NCBI GenBank assembly: GCA_017163975.1
Contig: JAFFSR010000347.1
Coordinates: forward strand, 4,927,001 to 4,991,000
From: Anastatus disparis
Lineage: Eukaryota; Arthropoda; Insecta; Hymenoptera; Eupelmidae
Length of the DNA stretch: 64,000 nucleotides
Direction: 5' to 3'
The notes beneath the pieces were generated by a model that worked only from the letters and a program-made list of their open reading frames with translations, was not told the origin of the DNA and ran no database searches. The translations under genes and the position numbers were made by a program. The stretch's first letter is position 1. Each line of letters begins with the position of its first letter. Of the stretch, positions 1-10,598 are shown piece by piece.

Positions 1-8
1 GAAATCTA

Positions 9-1136
9 TGTTATGTCCGGTCACCTTAAATGGGTTTACTCGGACATGTGTTTGTTTGGGATATTTCTTGTTGGTATTGTTAAATATTTTTTGGTTTTTA
101 AAAGACTGCGGGATAGAGGAGCTTAATCGCTTACCTTGTCTTAACTGCTGGCTGCGTGGTCGAAAGCAAAGGAGTTTATCTACTTAATAAACTTTACACT
201 GAAGGACGCAGTGCTCCTCTCTGGTTGCCCGTTTGTTAATTATTTAGGAACTGGATTAATGGCACTTATGTTCGCAGAGATTATTTTTGTATATTTTTGT
301 AAATAATATTTATTTTATTTTATTACAAATGTTGTACAAGCTATTGATAAGTGAATCGCGCAGATTTACAACAATAAATCGGAAGAAACCTCGTTAGTAT
401 TTTTATTTATTTTTATTTGAAAATAAAATAGGAAATATTCTTTTTATTAACACACTTTCTCCCCTAGCAGTAAGTTGTATAAAAATCGCGTTTTTATTGG
501 GCTGACTTGTTAAAATAAGCGCGCGACTAAATTAAGTTATTTCGCTTGTAATTAAATTTAAGAAGGAAATAAAGCGCGAGTTACAAGTTTTTATTGTTAC
601 GATTTTACACTTGATTTATGTGCAAGTCGAAAAAGGTGTTACCCTTGCGAGGTCTAACTGCGGACTGACTTATTAAAATTATTTTTTTCTGCAAGAAAGG
701 TACAAATCTAGAAATAAAATGCAAGTTTGTCAAAATTTAATAGAGTCCCATTGGTCAGTTCGGCCGTGAGAAACTCTTTAGAATCTCACATTCGGTGACA
801 GAAGATATCTTCTTATCACGCCTAAAAATGCTGAGGTAGCGTATACGGCGCGCGAACTTACTGCTTTTCTCTTAAGACTATTACAAGAAATTAAATTTAT
901 TTTTTAATACAGTATATTCCTTATTACTAAAAGATTCATTTATTTATCTACTTATATGTATTTATTAATGTTATTTAGGGAGAGAACTGCAAATAAATAT
1001 GTTTATATGCATGCATAATGTATATGCGTATATATAATTATATATACGTACGCACATTTATATGTATAACAATTTACAAAAAAAAATTAAAATGAAAAAT
1101 GATTTTTCGTACATCCGTGATTATGCGGATGTAACA
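9..1136 (-). repeat. 3' LTR of element 1
   Basis: Direct repeat of 11193-12320. Read in the sense direction (minus) it begins TGTTACATCCG and ends CATAACA. An 8-bp perfect stem, TACATCCG with CGGATGTA around an 8-nt loop, sits three bases inside the LTR start (plus positions about 1110-1133). Confidence 0.95.
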
Positions 1137-1144
1137 CCCCCACC
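1137..1144 (-). other. Polypurine tract of element 1
   Basis: On the minus strand the bases just upstream of the 3' LTR read GGTGGGGG and abut the LTR TGTT. This is the expected place and composition for the primer of plus-strand DNA synthesis. Confidence 0.75.
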
Positions 1145-1166
1145 GTGAAAACAAAGCAATAAGATT

Positions 1167-3146
1167 TTAATTGTTTTGCTTTGGGGTTCCCAACAGTTTG
1201 AGCTCGATGTCTCGGATGGTTTTTCTTGATGGTGGCATAGAGTTAGATCTGCTGAGTCCTCTTCTTGGCGGATTCAATGATTCCGTTGACCCAGTGGCTG
1301 TTCCGTGTTCTGATGTTTTATCCTTCTCTGTACGTTCGGGCTTAGCCAGGCTCGTAAGCAAATGTGTTATCGAGCCGAAAATGGCTCCCAGGAGTCTTGT
1401 ACTCCATCCATATACCGTGTATAGAGTGTATCCGCGGATTATGGTGTCGGAGATAAGTTTGATTACTTGGCATAACAGGATAATCATTAATATTCCTGCC
1501 GAGATTTGGCCAAATTTTTGAAACCCGTTCCACATTTTGTTAAGTGTGGATTCCATCATTGTTTCCATTTCTTCTGGCGTCAACAGGTTGTTAAACTTTA
1601 CAGAGCGCGTCCTTGCTTCTCTGTCGTTAAGCCGTCTCGCTATTGCTTCTAGCATTGCAGGCTTTTCGGCTGGAAAGATCGAATGTTCGCGTAGATTTTG
1701 CAGGTCTTCCGGTGTGTATATTCCATTTTCCAAGACTTCTGAGATGCTGGCGTGCTTCCAGGTCGGTTGGACAAATGGTTTTAGGGTTTGTGGTAGGTTT
1801 ACCTCCGTTGCTGTAAGGTGAATCTTAAACCATTTCTCGCTGATTTTGAAGATACTTGGTATAAGTGTGTTGCAATCTCTAATCGTTCCTATTTGTGCTA
1901 GCACCTTGCTGATAGGTTTGGCGAAGTACGCTTCGTCATCGCAAGTCACTGGTACTTCGTAGTAGCATTGTTCTGTTTTTCTTATTTTTCAGGATCGTGG
2001 TACACATTGAATTATGTGGGCGACTTCTCCTGCTGCTATGGCTAAATAACCTTGCTTCTTCATAACTTTCATGGCAAAAAGGTCTGGATTTGAGAACGCC
2101 AGAGGTAGAGCATTTTCTATGATTTGCTTCTCCAATATACATCGGTGTAGGACTATGTCACGATATAGTGATCCTAGTTGTTTATCGAGATGTCTTCCGA
2201 GATTCATTATTTTTGCGTTAAAATATGTAGTAAGGATGATATCTGGTACCTCCAAGCTTTTTCGGGTGGTGAATGATTTGCCTCTTGTGGTTTCCAAAAT
2301 GAATAGTTCTGTTTGATCCGTTTTAATTAATTTATATCCGCATAGCATTTCTTCTCCAGTTTTGGTTAGACCAAAATTTATCTTCCCAGTTGAATTACCA
2401 AAGTAGATAACAGGAGCGTTCGAATTGTTATCAACCATACGTGTCCCTATACCTTCATATAGGATGGTGAATTCATCGAACTTACATGTGGATCCCATTA
2501 CTGGAGTCCAGAATTTGCAGCTTTCTTCCTCATCAATGCATCTACCGCTGGTGTAGCTGCATCGAGTTCCGGTGCTTAGGATCACCATATTCTTTTTTTT
2601 ATCTACGGTGACCTCGTAGTCTGTTGCTTTGATCTCCAGCTTCGCAGTTACGACTACCTTTTCGTATTCATATCCATTATCATTGTAAGTTGTACCCTCA
2701 CAATATCCGTTTGCATCCAATCTTCCGGCGACTGTGACAGTCCTTCTATTGGTCGCGTTCACCAATAGATTATTTATTACGGAGCGTCCATATTTATATT
2801 GGCCATATCTAACGAGATCTTCGCATGCTTCTCTCGTTGCCAACTCCATGAATGTGGTAGAGCCTCCTTTTACTTTTGAGTTGTGCGAATGCATACCGCA
2901 ATACGTAATTTCCTGCTCTACCTTTATTCTACATTGGTAAGCTCGGGCCTTGAAATATTGAGTATGTTATAGCAGCTGGAGGTATATTTCTTCTTCAGCA
3001 GGTGCTGCGTCGGATAGCACGCAGTCTCCGACTTCTGTAAGTGCTATAGTCGTTATGTTGGGGGTGGCAGATCCGCATTCATTTGTCGTAAAAGTGACGG
3101 CGACTCGAATATAAGTGTACAAAAAGAACATTAATTTGCAGTTCAT
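1167..3146 (-). pseudogene. env: Env: chuvirus-type class III fusion glycoprotein, interrupted
   Basis: One reading frame runs from an ATG at 3146 to 1167 (about 660 codons) and is broken by stops at 2967-2969 (TAA), 1989-1991 (TGA) and 1983-1985 (TAA). It opens with a short hydrophobic signal-like segment. A Cys-rich ectodomain follows, with the stretches ITTIALTEVGDC and YCGMHSHNS and several NxS/T sites. A hydrophobic membrane segment (GILMIILLCQVIKL) near codon 550 is followed by a basic, Ser-rich tail. The two N-terminal stretches are, to my knowledge, characteristic of glycoproteins of Chuviridae (Jingchuvirales), a family already known to have been captured by insect LTR elements. It lies downstream of pol, where errantivirus-like env genes sit. 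The first stop could be a single C-to-T change. The others lie in a 48-bp in-frame segment bounded by two GTACCA hexamers. The family call is by motif only. Confidence 0.75.
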
Positions 3147-3477
3147 CCTCCTATAACAAAGAAAAATAACTTAAGATTATTCGTAGACTCATTATACTGA
3201 TATAGGTATGGTTATTATGTTGCGTAGTTACAGTTGATTGAGGTTATAAGCATTTGTACCCAATTACTAAGATGAATTTTTAAAGATGCGTGATTAGGTA
3301 AAGTGAATTCACCAACTTGCTTAAGTTTCTTTATTCATTATTACATCTAAAGAAAAGAAAAATTTGGATATGCATACGTATCTCAAGCAAAGAAATCGGA
3401 TGAAAGAAAAAAAAAATAAATAAATAATACGCAGATTTACGTTAATTATCGTTATGCGTATCCACTTTAAGAAATCT
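3147..3477. other. pol-env spacer of element 1, no gene seen
   Basis: About 330 bp between the end of pol and the env ATG, AT-rich. No protein-like ORF is visible. A splice acceptor for a subgenomic env message would be expected here, but I cannot identify one with confidence. Confidence 0.5.
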
Positions 3478-6400
3478 TTAGTCAAATGTAGAGTTCTGAT
3501 CATTATCGATCGAGCTTTCAGATCTTAGTTTCGTTAAGCGCAATTTATTTGGGTGTACAATTTTAGTAGTGTTTTTAAAAGAAATTTTAATATTTCTACC
3601 ATTTTCTAATATTTCGAGAATTCTATGTGGCCCGGTATACTGCGGTTGAAACTTTCCTTTTCTAGGTTCTATTAATAGCATTACGTGATCATTAACCTTA
3701 AAATTACACGGGTTTAACTTCCTATCGTAATATTCCTTGGAACGTCTTTTTGCGTTATTTAGATTTTCTTTAGCTAATTCGTGTATTTCTAACAATTTTG
3801 ATCTTAATCTAGTCAAATAGTCATAATAAGTATCGGTAGTATTTTCCCCCAATACCGCCCTCGCTGATGGAACGCGAGCTATCTTCCCATATACGCATTC
3901 GTATGGGGTGAGCTTCGTCCCTTCATGAACGCTGGTATTGTAGGAAAATGTCGCACATTCACACCATTCATCCCATTGTCGTATATTTGATACATAGTTC
4001 ATTAACCATTCCTTTAACGAGTGATGCATTCGCTCAATAGATCCATTGGATTGAGGGTGAAATGCGGTGGTAGTACATGTTTTAATTTTACACATTTTCG
4101 CGACGTTTTTCATTAATGAACTGATAAAATTCGCACCTTGATCCGTCAGGACTATCCTTGGTGACCCATGAATAAAAACAAATCGTTTTAGAAAAGCATC
4201 GGCAATTGCTGTTGACGTAGTGGAATCTAAAGGGACAGCTATACAAAATTTTGTTAACAAATCTTGCATCGTCAAAATGTACATGTTCCCATTTCTGGTC
4301 CTATCCAATGGACCTACGATATCTAACGAAATCTTTTCGAAGCTAGAACCCGGTGTGTCTGTTAACACCATAGGTTGCCTAACCTTATTTCTAACTAGTT
4401 TATTTAGTTGACAAGTGCGACACGCGTTGACAAAATTTTGGATTCCCGCTTTCATATTTGGCCAAAAATAGTGTTGTCTAACTCGGTTATATGTCTTTGT
4501 TATACCTTTATGGCCGTTTATTGGTGATTCGTGAATTTCGCGTATAATTTGTTCACGCAGATCTACTCCTGGTATTTGTATTAAGTTTTTACAGATTATT
4601 ATCTTAGTTTGAGAATCTGAAAATATATCTTTCAACAGATCGACAATTTCACTCCACGTGATATCGTCTATCTGTTCTGTTTTCGAAATTCTCAAGGATA
4701 CCAGAGACGTTGTTTGGCATACGTCTAGCAGCGAAAAAATAGCATCCTTGAAAATTTCTCTATCTGTTTGTATATGCAGATTTTCTTTAATTGGCAAAGC
4801 TATCAGAATCTTTTTGTCATTTTCAATGACTTTTGCTCTTGCAAGGACAATATCTTGCAGCCAAACGAGAGGTTGGTGGTCAGTTATAAAGGTGAAATGT
4901 CGGCCAATCAGACAATAGTCGAATTGATCGCCGCAAAATCGCATTGCGAGTAGTTCCTTTTTGATAGTGCTATAATTCATCTCGGTTTTTGTAAGCAATC
5001 GGCTTGCGTAAGCTACAGGTAAATCTGAATTTTCCTTCTTTTGAGATAGGACACCACCGACTGCGTAGTCTGAGGCGTCTGTTGTTACAAAGAATTCCTC
5101 TTCGAAGTTTGGATGTTGCAAAATTGGTTCATTAATTAGGCAGTTTTTGAGCGTCTCAAAAGCTATTTCCTGTTCATCTGACCAATTGAAAGCTACTGCT
5201 TTCTTCAAAAGGTTTGTCAATGGCTTTGCGATCGTTGCACAATTTGGGATGAAACGTCGATAATATCCGCACAGACCAAGAAATTGGCGTATTCCCTTGA
5301 CATTTCGTGGACGAGGGAATTTTTCGACAGCTTGGGTCTTATTTGGGTCTGGTCTCATGCCTTTATAACTAATCTCGTGACCAAGAAATGTCACTGATGT
5401 TTCGTAAAATTGGCACTTTAAGGGATTTAATTTTAGGTTAGATTTCCTTAAAGTCTCTGTGAATTCCAGAAATAATTCGTCTAGATCGTTTAGATTTTTC
5501 GCAAATAGTATGACGTCATCAATATATCCTAGCTTTCCTTTTCCTTTCGAGCTTAGATCTAACGGTTTATGCCCTAATATTTTATTGGTTAATTCTTGAA
5601 AAGTACTTGCCGCTGTTCGAATTCCGAAAGGCATTCTTTTGAAGTGAAAGTGACCATAAGGAGTAGAAAAGGCTGTTTTCTCTCGGTCTTCTTCTCTAAT
5701 CATCACCTGATGGAAACCTGAATACATATCCACGACGATAAAATAGCGAGCCCCGCCGAGCTGCTCGACTAAATGCGTAATATATGGGATTGGATGTGGA
5801 TATGGCTTGATTTTTTCATTTAATTTTCGGAAATCGACTACAACTCTCCACTGTGGCTTCCCTTCAATATCGTCTTTCTTTTTGACAACCCAGAGAGGAC
5901 TGTTAAAAGGCGATTCACTTCTTTCGACTATATCTGATTCTAACAATTTACTTATTTGCTCGTAAACAACTTCTTGCAATTTTTGAGGTATTGGATACTG
6001 TCTTACGTTCACTGGTTCTTCGTCGTAGGTTTCGATTTTATGTTCGATTATGTTAGTGGCAGAAAGGGGTTCTCCTTTCAAATGAAAAACATCAGCAGTT
6101 TTTTCAATGAGCTTCTGCAGCCTTGCTTCGTTTTCTTCCGCTATATGGTTTTTAGGTATGTCGTTTAATATACATTCTGTTCTGTTTTTGACATTAGCAT
6201 TGTATACTCGCTCAAAATTTTTGTGTTTTGAACTTCGATTATCCTTTTTATATGGCTTGACGTAGAATTCAGTGACAGTATTTATGTCTAAGATAGTTCT
6301 GTTGATGCATGGTTCTATATCAGAGTAATTTACATAAGTTTCTATTGGTTGATTCACCTGATTTATTTCGATATAGTCCAGCAACTTTGCACCTGGAAGG

Positions 6401-7755
6401 AAATCTCGAATTATTATATCTTCTTCAGTGGTTTCTGTGCTTTCGTTATCTGATATTTCAATTTCCCCTTTTGTTAGACTTGTGCTTACCGTGTTGCGCG
6501 GAGCTTTTTCGGGCTTAGCATAAGTCTTGTAGGTGCTATGTTGCACATTGTCACCGTCGCTTACCGTGTTGCGCGGGGCGTTTTCGGACTTTGCGTACGA
6601 TGGTTTTGGATTTCGGCCGGGGGATTCGATTAAATTTGCGATAGAGTTCGGAGCGTCATCGTCTACCGTGTCGCGCGAAGCATTTTCGGACTCAACGCAT
6701 GACGTTGCAGAATTGGGTAACACCTGCACAGGAACCTTAGATTTAGGAATTATATTTTCTTGAATTTGAAGGTCTTCTTCGGAAGATGAGCAAATAGTAC
6801 TGTCTGAGTAGCGTCTCTGAAAGACTCGATCGTATTCTTCACCATATTCGAAAGTAATTAAGTCATTGATTAGTTCATCGGCTGACCTCGTATCATCTAC
6901 ATTGGCCTGCATAGAAATAAGAGAAGGTGCTTGGTTCGTGACGTTAACTTCTTTTATATCTTCTATATCCATGAAGAGAGTGCTATCTTTGTCTATAAAA
7001 ATGTTCTCGTTACGATGCTGATAATATTTCTGTGTTGGTTCTAGAGTTAGCGGTGTTATTTTTAGGTCGATATCAAAGATATTGGTATTGAATACCTCTA
7101 TGTCAACGTAGCCTTGGTCGTTGATTGCCATGATGTTTCCTGCCACTATGCCTTTTTCGTTAAATTTTATTTTCCTAATATAGCCATATTCATCTTCTGG
7201 GTTATTCAACGGGAAACGTACAGTTGCGGTTGCTAAAGCAGGTATTCTTTTAACGTCTTTTAAATTTACGAAAGGCAAGGTTTTGTCCTCGAAAATTAGT
7301 GCCTTTCGATAGAAATCGAGGCTTGCACCGTGCTGCTCACAGAAGTTTGAACCTATAATTGCTTCTGTTTTCATCGGACAATCATTGGCGACTATAATGA
7401 TCTCTGTTGGGGATCCATATATGTCAATGACGCATGTACCAATCGAAGGTATATCGGTTCCCGATATTCCTCTTAACAATGGTCGGTTTGATTCGTTAAC
7501 CATTACGTCTCCGTTAAAAATGCCTATTTTGGCTATATTGGGCTGCGCACCTGAATCAACCATAGTTTCAACGAAATTATGTAGAAATTGCGGGGATTCC
7601 ACGATGACGATTGGCGTTGTTTCTTCTAAGTTGACGGTGTAGATGTAAGTTCTGTTACAATCGCGTTCACTGGACGCGTTTTCTCGGTTGCTGCTCCAGG
7701 AGCGCCCTTCGCTGGAGCGTTCGTCTCGTTTTTTTGTTGATTCTCTTTGACCCAT
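3478..7755 (-). CDS. pol: Pol polyprotein (protease, RT, RNase H, integrase)
   Basis: An uninterrupted frame of 1425 codons. Visible domains are: an aspartic protease with VDSGAQPN near residue 68; reverse transcriptase from about residue 600, with FKRMPFG and the catalytic YIDD near 743; RNase H with TTDASDYAVGG near 888 and TDHQPLVWL; an integrase HHCC zinc domain (HESPINGHKG then CRTCQ) near 1073-1115; and the DDE core as D in ISLDIVG near 1143, D in LTDQGANF near 1203 and E in GSIERMHH near 1239, giving the usual D-x35-E. A long acidic linker lies between protease and RT. The ATG at 7755 is probably not the real start. Translation most likely enters at 7728 by -1 frameshifting from gag, so Pol is made as Gag-Pol. 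All key catalytic residues are present, so the enzyme set looks functional. Confidence 0.95.
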   Translation of the reverse strand: MGQRESTKKRDERSSEGRSWSSNRENASSERDCNRTYIYTVNLEETTPIVIVESPQFLHNFVETMVDSGAQPNIAKIGIFNGDVMVNESNRPLLRGISGTDIPSIGTCVIDIYGSPTEIIIVANDCPMKTEAIIGSNFCEQHGASLDFYRKALIFEDKTLPFVNLKDVKRIPALATATVRFPLNNPEDEYGYIRKIKFNEKGIVAGNIMAINDQGYVDIEVFNTNIFDIDLKITPLTLEPTQKYYQHRNENIFIDKDSTLFMDIEDIKEVNVTNQAPSLISMQANVDDTRSADELINDLITFEYGEEYDRVFQRRYSDSTICSSSEEDLQIQENIIPKSKVPVQVLPNSATSCVESENASRDTVDDDAPNSIANLIESPGRNPKPSYAKSENAPRNTVSDGDNVQHSTYKTYAKPEKAPRNTVSTSLTKGEIEISDNESTETTEEDIIIRDFLPGAKLLDYIEINQVNQPIETYVNYSDIEPCINRTILDINTVTEFYVKPYKKDNRSSKHKNFERVYNANVKNRTECILNDIPKNHIAEENEARLQKLIEKTADVFHLKGEPLSATNIIEHKIETYDEEPVNVRQYPIPQKLQEVVYEQISKLLESDIVERSESPFNSPLWVVKKKDDIEGKPQWRVVVDFRKLNEKIKPYPHPIPYITHLVEQLGGARYFIVVDMYSGFHQVMIREEDREKTAFSTPYGHFHFKRMPFGIRTAASTFQELTNKILGHKPLDLSSKGKGKLGYIDDVILFAKNLNDLDELFLEFTETLRKSNLKLNPLKCQFYETSVTFLGHEISYKGMRPDPNKTQAVEKFPRPRNVKGIRQFLGLCGYYRRFIPNCATIAKPLTNLLKKAVAFNWSDEQEIAFETLKNCLINEPILQHPNFEEEFFVTTDASDYAVGGVLSQKKENSDLPVAYASRLLTKTEMNYSTIKKELLAMRFCGDQFDYCLIGRHFTFITDHQPLVWLQDIVLARAKVIENDKKILIALPIKENLHIQTDREIFKDAIFSLLDVCQTTSLVSLRISKTEQIDDITWSEIVDLLKDIFSDSQTKIIICKNLIQIPGVDLREQIIREIHESPINGHKGITKTYNRVRQHYFWPNMKAGIQNFVNACRTCQLNKLVRNKVRQPMVLTDTPGSSFEKISLDIVGPLDRTRNGNMYILTMQDLLTKFCIAVPLDSTTSTAIADAFLKRFVFIHGSPRIVLTDQGANFISSLMKNVAKMCKIKTCTTTAFHPQSNGSIERMHHSLKEWLMNYVSNIRQWDEWCECATFSYNTSVHEGTKLTPYECVYGKIARVPSARAVLGENTTDTYYDYLTRLRSKLLEIHELAKENLNNAKRRSKEYYDRKLNPCNFKVNDHVMLLIEPRKGKFQPQYTGPHRILEILENGRNIKISFKNTTKIVHPNKLRLTKLRSESSIDNDQNSTFD

Positions 7756-9095
7756 TTTAATTTACGGCACTCTTCCTTTACATGACCTCTGTTTTTGCAA
7801 TAGGCACATATTTTTATCTGGTAATTGTTATTATGACTTTTGTTTCTGTCACTTGATTGGTTGTTAGTCTGGTTGTATCTCCCTGATTAGATGTGGTTGC
7901 TCGTGGCACATCCGGTTTTGCAGCTGTTGCTTCGTTCATATCTCGTCTGTTTTCATAAAGATTTTTATTTCTTTCGTTGATCTTATATCCATGCTTCAAG
8001 TTGTCCCTATCAATCTGCTTATCTACCGCGATTGCGTCGTCGAATACTTCGTTCAGAGTTAAGTTTGCTGGGTTTCTAAGCCTTTGCCTAAATTCCGGCG
8101 GTAAGCCGTCTCGAAATCCTTCGATTATATCTCCTTCGATTTCAGAAAGTTCGTCACGAGTTAATTCATTGCTGATATCGAAACGTTTTCGATCGATAAT
8201 AGCTTCTTTAAGGTCAACGATTCGTGTAATAAAATTAAGCAGTGACTCGTTCCTTCCCTTATAAATTTGATCAAGTTTACCTCTTAGATTGTTTAGAGTT
8301 TCTGTGGGGGGCAAAAACGGATTTTAGTCTATCGACGAATTCGTCCAATGTTCCGAAATTATTGTGCTCGAACGCGATATACGCTTTGTCTTCGAGTTTA
8401 TTTTTCACTAACTTTATTAACTCTCTCTCAAGGTGCTGAGGAACTATTTGAGTTGCGCGTTTGCATGCTCTGACAAAAGGTATTAAGTTTGTTCCGTCAA
8501 ATTTTGGTATGCTGTTCAAGGCCTCCTTTATGTAAATGCTTGGTGGCACAGTCCAGGAATTCTGTGGTTCTGTTAGGTTATTATGAGGTCTTGATGCTGG
8601 GTCTGGTGGTAATGTCTGCTGTGCTTGCGGTACGGGAGACGTTGAGCGAGTTGCACGCATTCGATCTATGTCACGGCGCATTTTTGCTAATTGCGTTAGC
8701 ACGTCCTCTGTCGACTCCTCGGTTTCGTCTATTGGCTTTAACCTCAAATTCGTTTTATTTTGAGATCCCAAATCTATTTTATTAGCTTGTGCTAAGGGAA
8801 AATTTGATACACTAGAGGCAGTGTCTGATATGGTAATTTCAAGATTTTCGCGTCGTTTTCTTTCTTTTTCGAGTTCCTTTTCAAGCATTTGAACGCGTTC
8901 CTTTTCTACATTTAACGAGTCCATCGCGTCCTGCTTTAACCGTTCTGCCTCACTTAGGACTTCCTTCTCACGATTCCCTAGCGCTTGTTCTAAATCCTTA
9001 ATTCTTTGTTCGCGTTCTTTTAAGTTGTTAGCATATAGTCTTAACTCCTCTTCGGTGAGCGGCAAATCTTTGTCGTTAATTCCTCCGGTAGCCAT
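7626..9095 (-). pseudogene. gag: Gag polyprotein with two compensating frameshifts
   Basis: The start at 9095 (MATGGINDKDLP) opens a coiled-coil-rich N-terminal half dominated by Glu, Lys and Arg heptads. A capsid-like retrotransposon gag region follows. A CCHC knuckle, C-x2-C-x4-H-x4-C (CAYCKNRGHVKEEC), lies near 7808-7768. The stop is at 7626-7628. The first 272 codons and the knuckle share one frame, while the middle (about 8310-7860) is in another. An extra C in the C6 run near 8304 and a second indel near 7860 therefore offset each other. The first lies in a homopolymer and may be a sequencing or assembly error rather than a real lesion. The 3' end overlaps pol by 130 nt and carries the frameshift signal. 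Gag would form the virus-like particle and bind RNA through the knuckle. Confidence 0.85.
7693..7734 (-). promoter_or_regulatory. Gag-Pol -1 ribosomal frameshift signal (element 1)
   Basis: In the gag frame the minus strand reads CAA AAA AAC, which contains the heptamer A AAA AAC (7734-7728). A 9-nt spacer follows, then a perfect 7-bp hairpin, GCTCCAG with CTGGAGC around a 12-nt loop (7718-7712 with 7699-7693). Shifting back one base gives the pol frame exactly. Heptamer, phase, spacer and hairpin all match the canonical retroviral arrangement. Activity is inferred. Confidence 0.8.
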
Positions 9096-9290
9096 TTTAT
9101 AAGATATTTAAAATCTAGGCTATTTAAAAAAAAATAGACTATCGCTTGTGCAATTATTATTATAAATTGTTATTTATATATATATAAAGATTAATTTCTT
9201 AGGTTAATTTTGAGAAAAAGAAGAAGAAAAAGAAATTTTAAATAAAATTCTCCTTATAGAAGAAAGGAAACGCGATATAAGAAGATTTTT

Positions 9291-9660
9291 TTAATCGATA
9301 GTAATTAGATTATTTTCCGACTGCATATGTTGACCAGCTTGGTCAACTTGCAAGGGCGATAGCGGTGCGGGTTGTAGTTCTTCGAGACTCAAATCGATTA
9401 CAACGCGCTGCTGTTGCGGTTGTTGTATCCGGGGGGGAGTTATTAAATATTTAGCTGGCGTGTCGATTACGTATGGGTTAACGACTAGACCCCTTTTTTG
9501 GGCCGATTTTCTTTCTCGGTAGTAGAAATTGTGGCTCTAGATCAATGTCGTTTTCTTTGACCCACCCTATAAACCGCGCTCTGGCCTCTCCTTGCAGACT
9601 TAGCTTATCTGCTGTTTGCCTTATCTTAGGGCCAAGGCCTCTCCTTTTATTATCTGTCAT
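9291..9660 (-). pseudogene. Accessory ORF upstream of gag (ORF0), frameshifted
   Basis: From an ATG at 9660 a basic reading frame runs about 58 codons (MTDNKRRGLGPKIRQ, then a Trp/Glu-rich segment). It meets a stop just after the run CCCAAAAAAGGGG (plus 9490-9502). In the +1 frame from the same spot the coding-like sequence continues (LVVNPYVIDTPAKYL, then a Gln/Pro stretch) to a TAA at 9291-9293, giving about 124 codons in all. The composition of both halves is protein-like, and the break lies in a homopolymer, so I treat it as one gene with a 1-nt indel. It sits between the leader and gag, where gypsy elements normally have no gene. I do not recognise a family. It could be a Gag-like or regulatory accessory protein, but nothing visible decides this. 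Confidence 0.45.
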
Positions 9661-9844
9661 TTACTGGAGAAATAAAGGGGAAAGCAGAAAAAAGAAAAAA
9701 AAAAAACAAAACCAAAAAGAAAAAAAAATGATTATTTGAAGAGAGGAAGAAAAGAAAAAAGAAGAGGAGAAAGAAAAAAAATATTTATTAGAAAAAGTTG
9801 CTCCAACACCTAATTGTCTCTTTTCTCTTTCCAAGTCTTTTGCC

Positions 9845-10182
9845 GCTGTTAAGCGATAAAAGAGAACTAGCACTATATGCCGTGAGGCTCAATAGATACA
9901 AGCCCAAAATTGAAAATAAACTTTCAGATATAGGGTCAACTTGTTTCTTCCCTTTTTTATTTTCTTCAGGTTGAGCCCTTCGTGCTGTTAAGCACAAACG
10001 GCGAATTGCAAGTCTTATGCCGTGAGGCTCAAGACCTACAAGACCCTCAAGAAATAAAACGTTATGATTAAAAAAAAATTCTTTCTTTACTCTCCACCAG
10101 AAATTTTTAAATGCTGTTAAGCATGAAAAAATAATTTACGAGCTTTATGCCGTGAGGCTCAAAAACTGTAAACCCTGTCAGA
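9845..10182 (-). repeat. Leader repeat family I, three copies
   Basis: Three degenerate units about 130 bp apart each carry GCTGTTAAGC followed 30-40 bp later by TATGCCGTGAGGCTCAA (starting near 9845, 9982 and 10110). They lie in the transcribed leader of element 1. Purine-rich low-complexity DNA fills the rest and continues to about 10280. Confidence 0.8.
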
Positions 10183-10598
10183 GAGAGAGAGAGAGGAAAA
10201 AAAAAAGAAAGAAGAGAAACAGAAAATAAAAAAAAAATGAAAAAAAGAAAAAAAAACAACGAAAAAAAAAACAGTAATTTTTAACTTATTTAGTGCAGAA
10301 TTATATTTGCAAAAAAAAATAAAAATGGTTCACTTCATATTAACATAAGAAAAAAAAGTAGCAAAGGAAAAATTAAAAGTAAATGTATAAGCGTTAGTTT
10401 AATCTTACGCCTTGCGTTAGATAAGCTGATTGACTGAGTTTTTATTTTAGCTATTTGTAAGGTAGAGTTTGTTACTTCAGAAAAATGTTAGTTATAGAAA
10501 CAGGAAAAAGTAAAGTATTTACTTTTACTTAATGTTAGATTTATTGATTTGTTTGTTAATTTATGTATAAATAAATAAGAATTGAAATAAATGTTCTA

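Noticed and set aside
9490..9502. A AAA AAG heptamer in ORF0 as a programmed -1 frameshift site
   Set aside because: The -1 frame meets TAG within three codons. The coding-like continuation is in the +1 frame, so a simple indel fits better.
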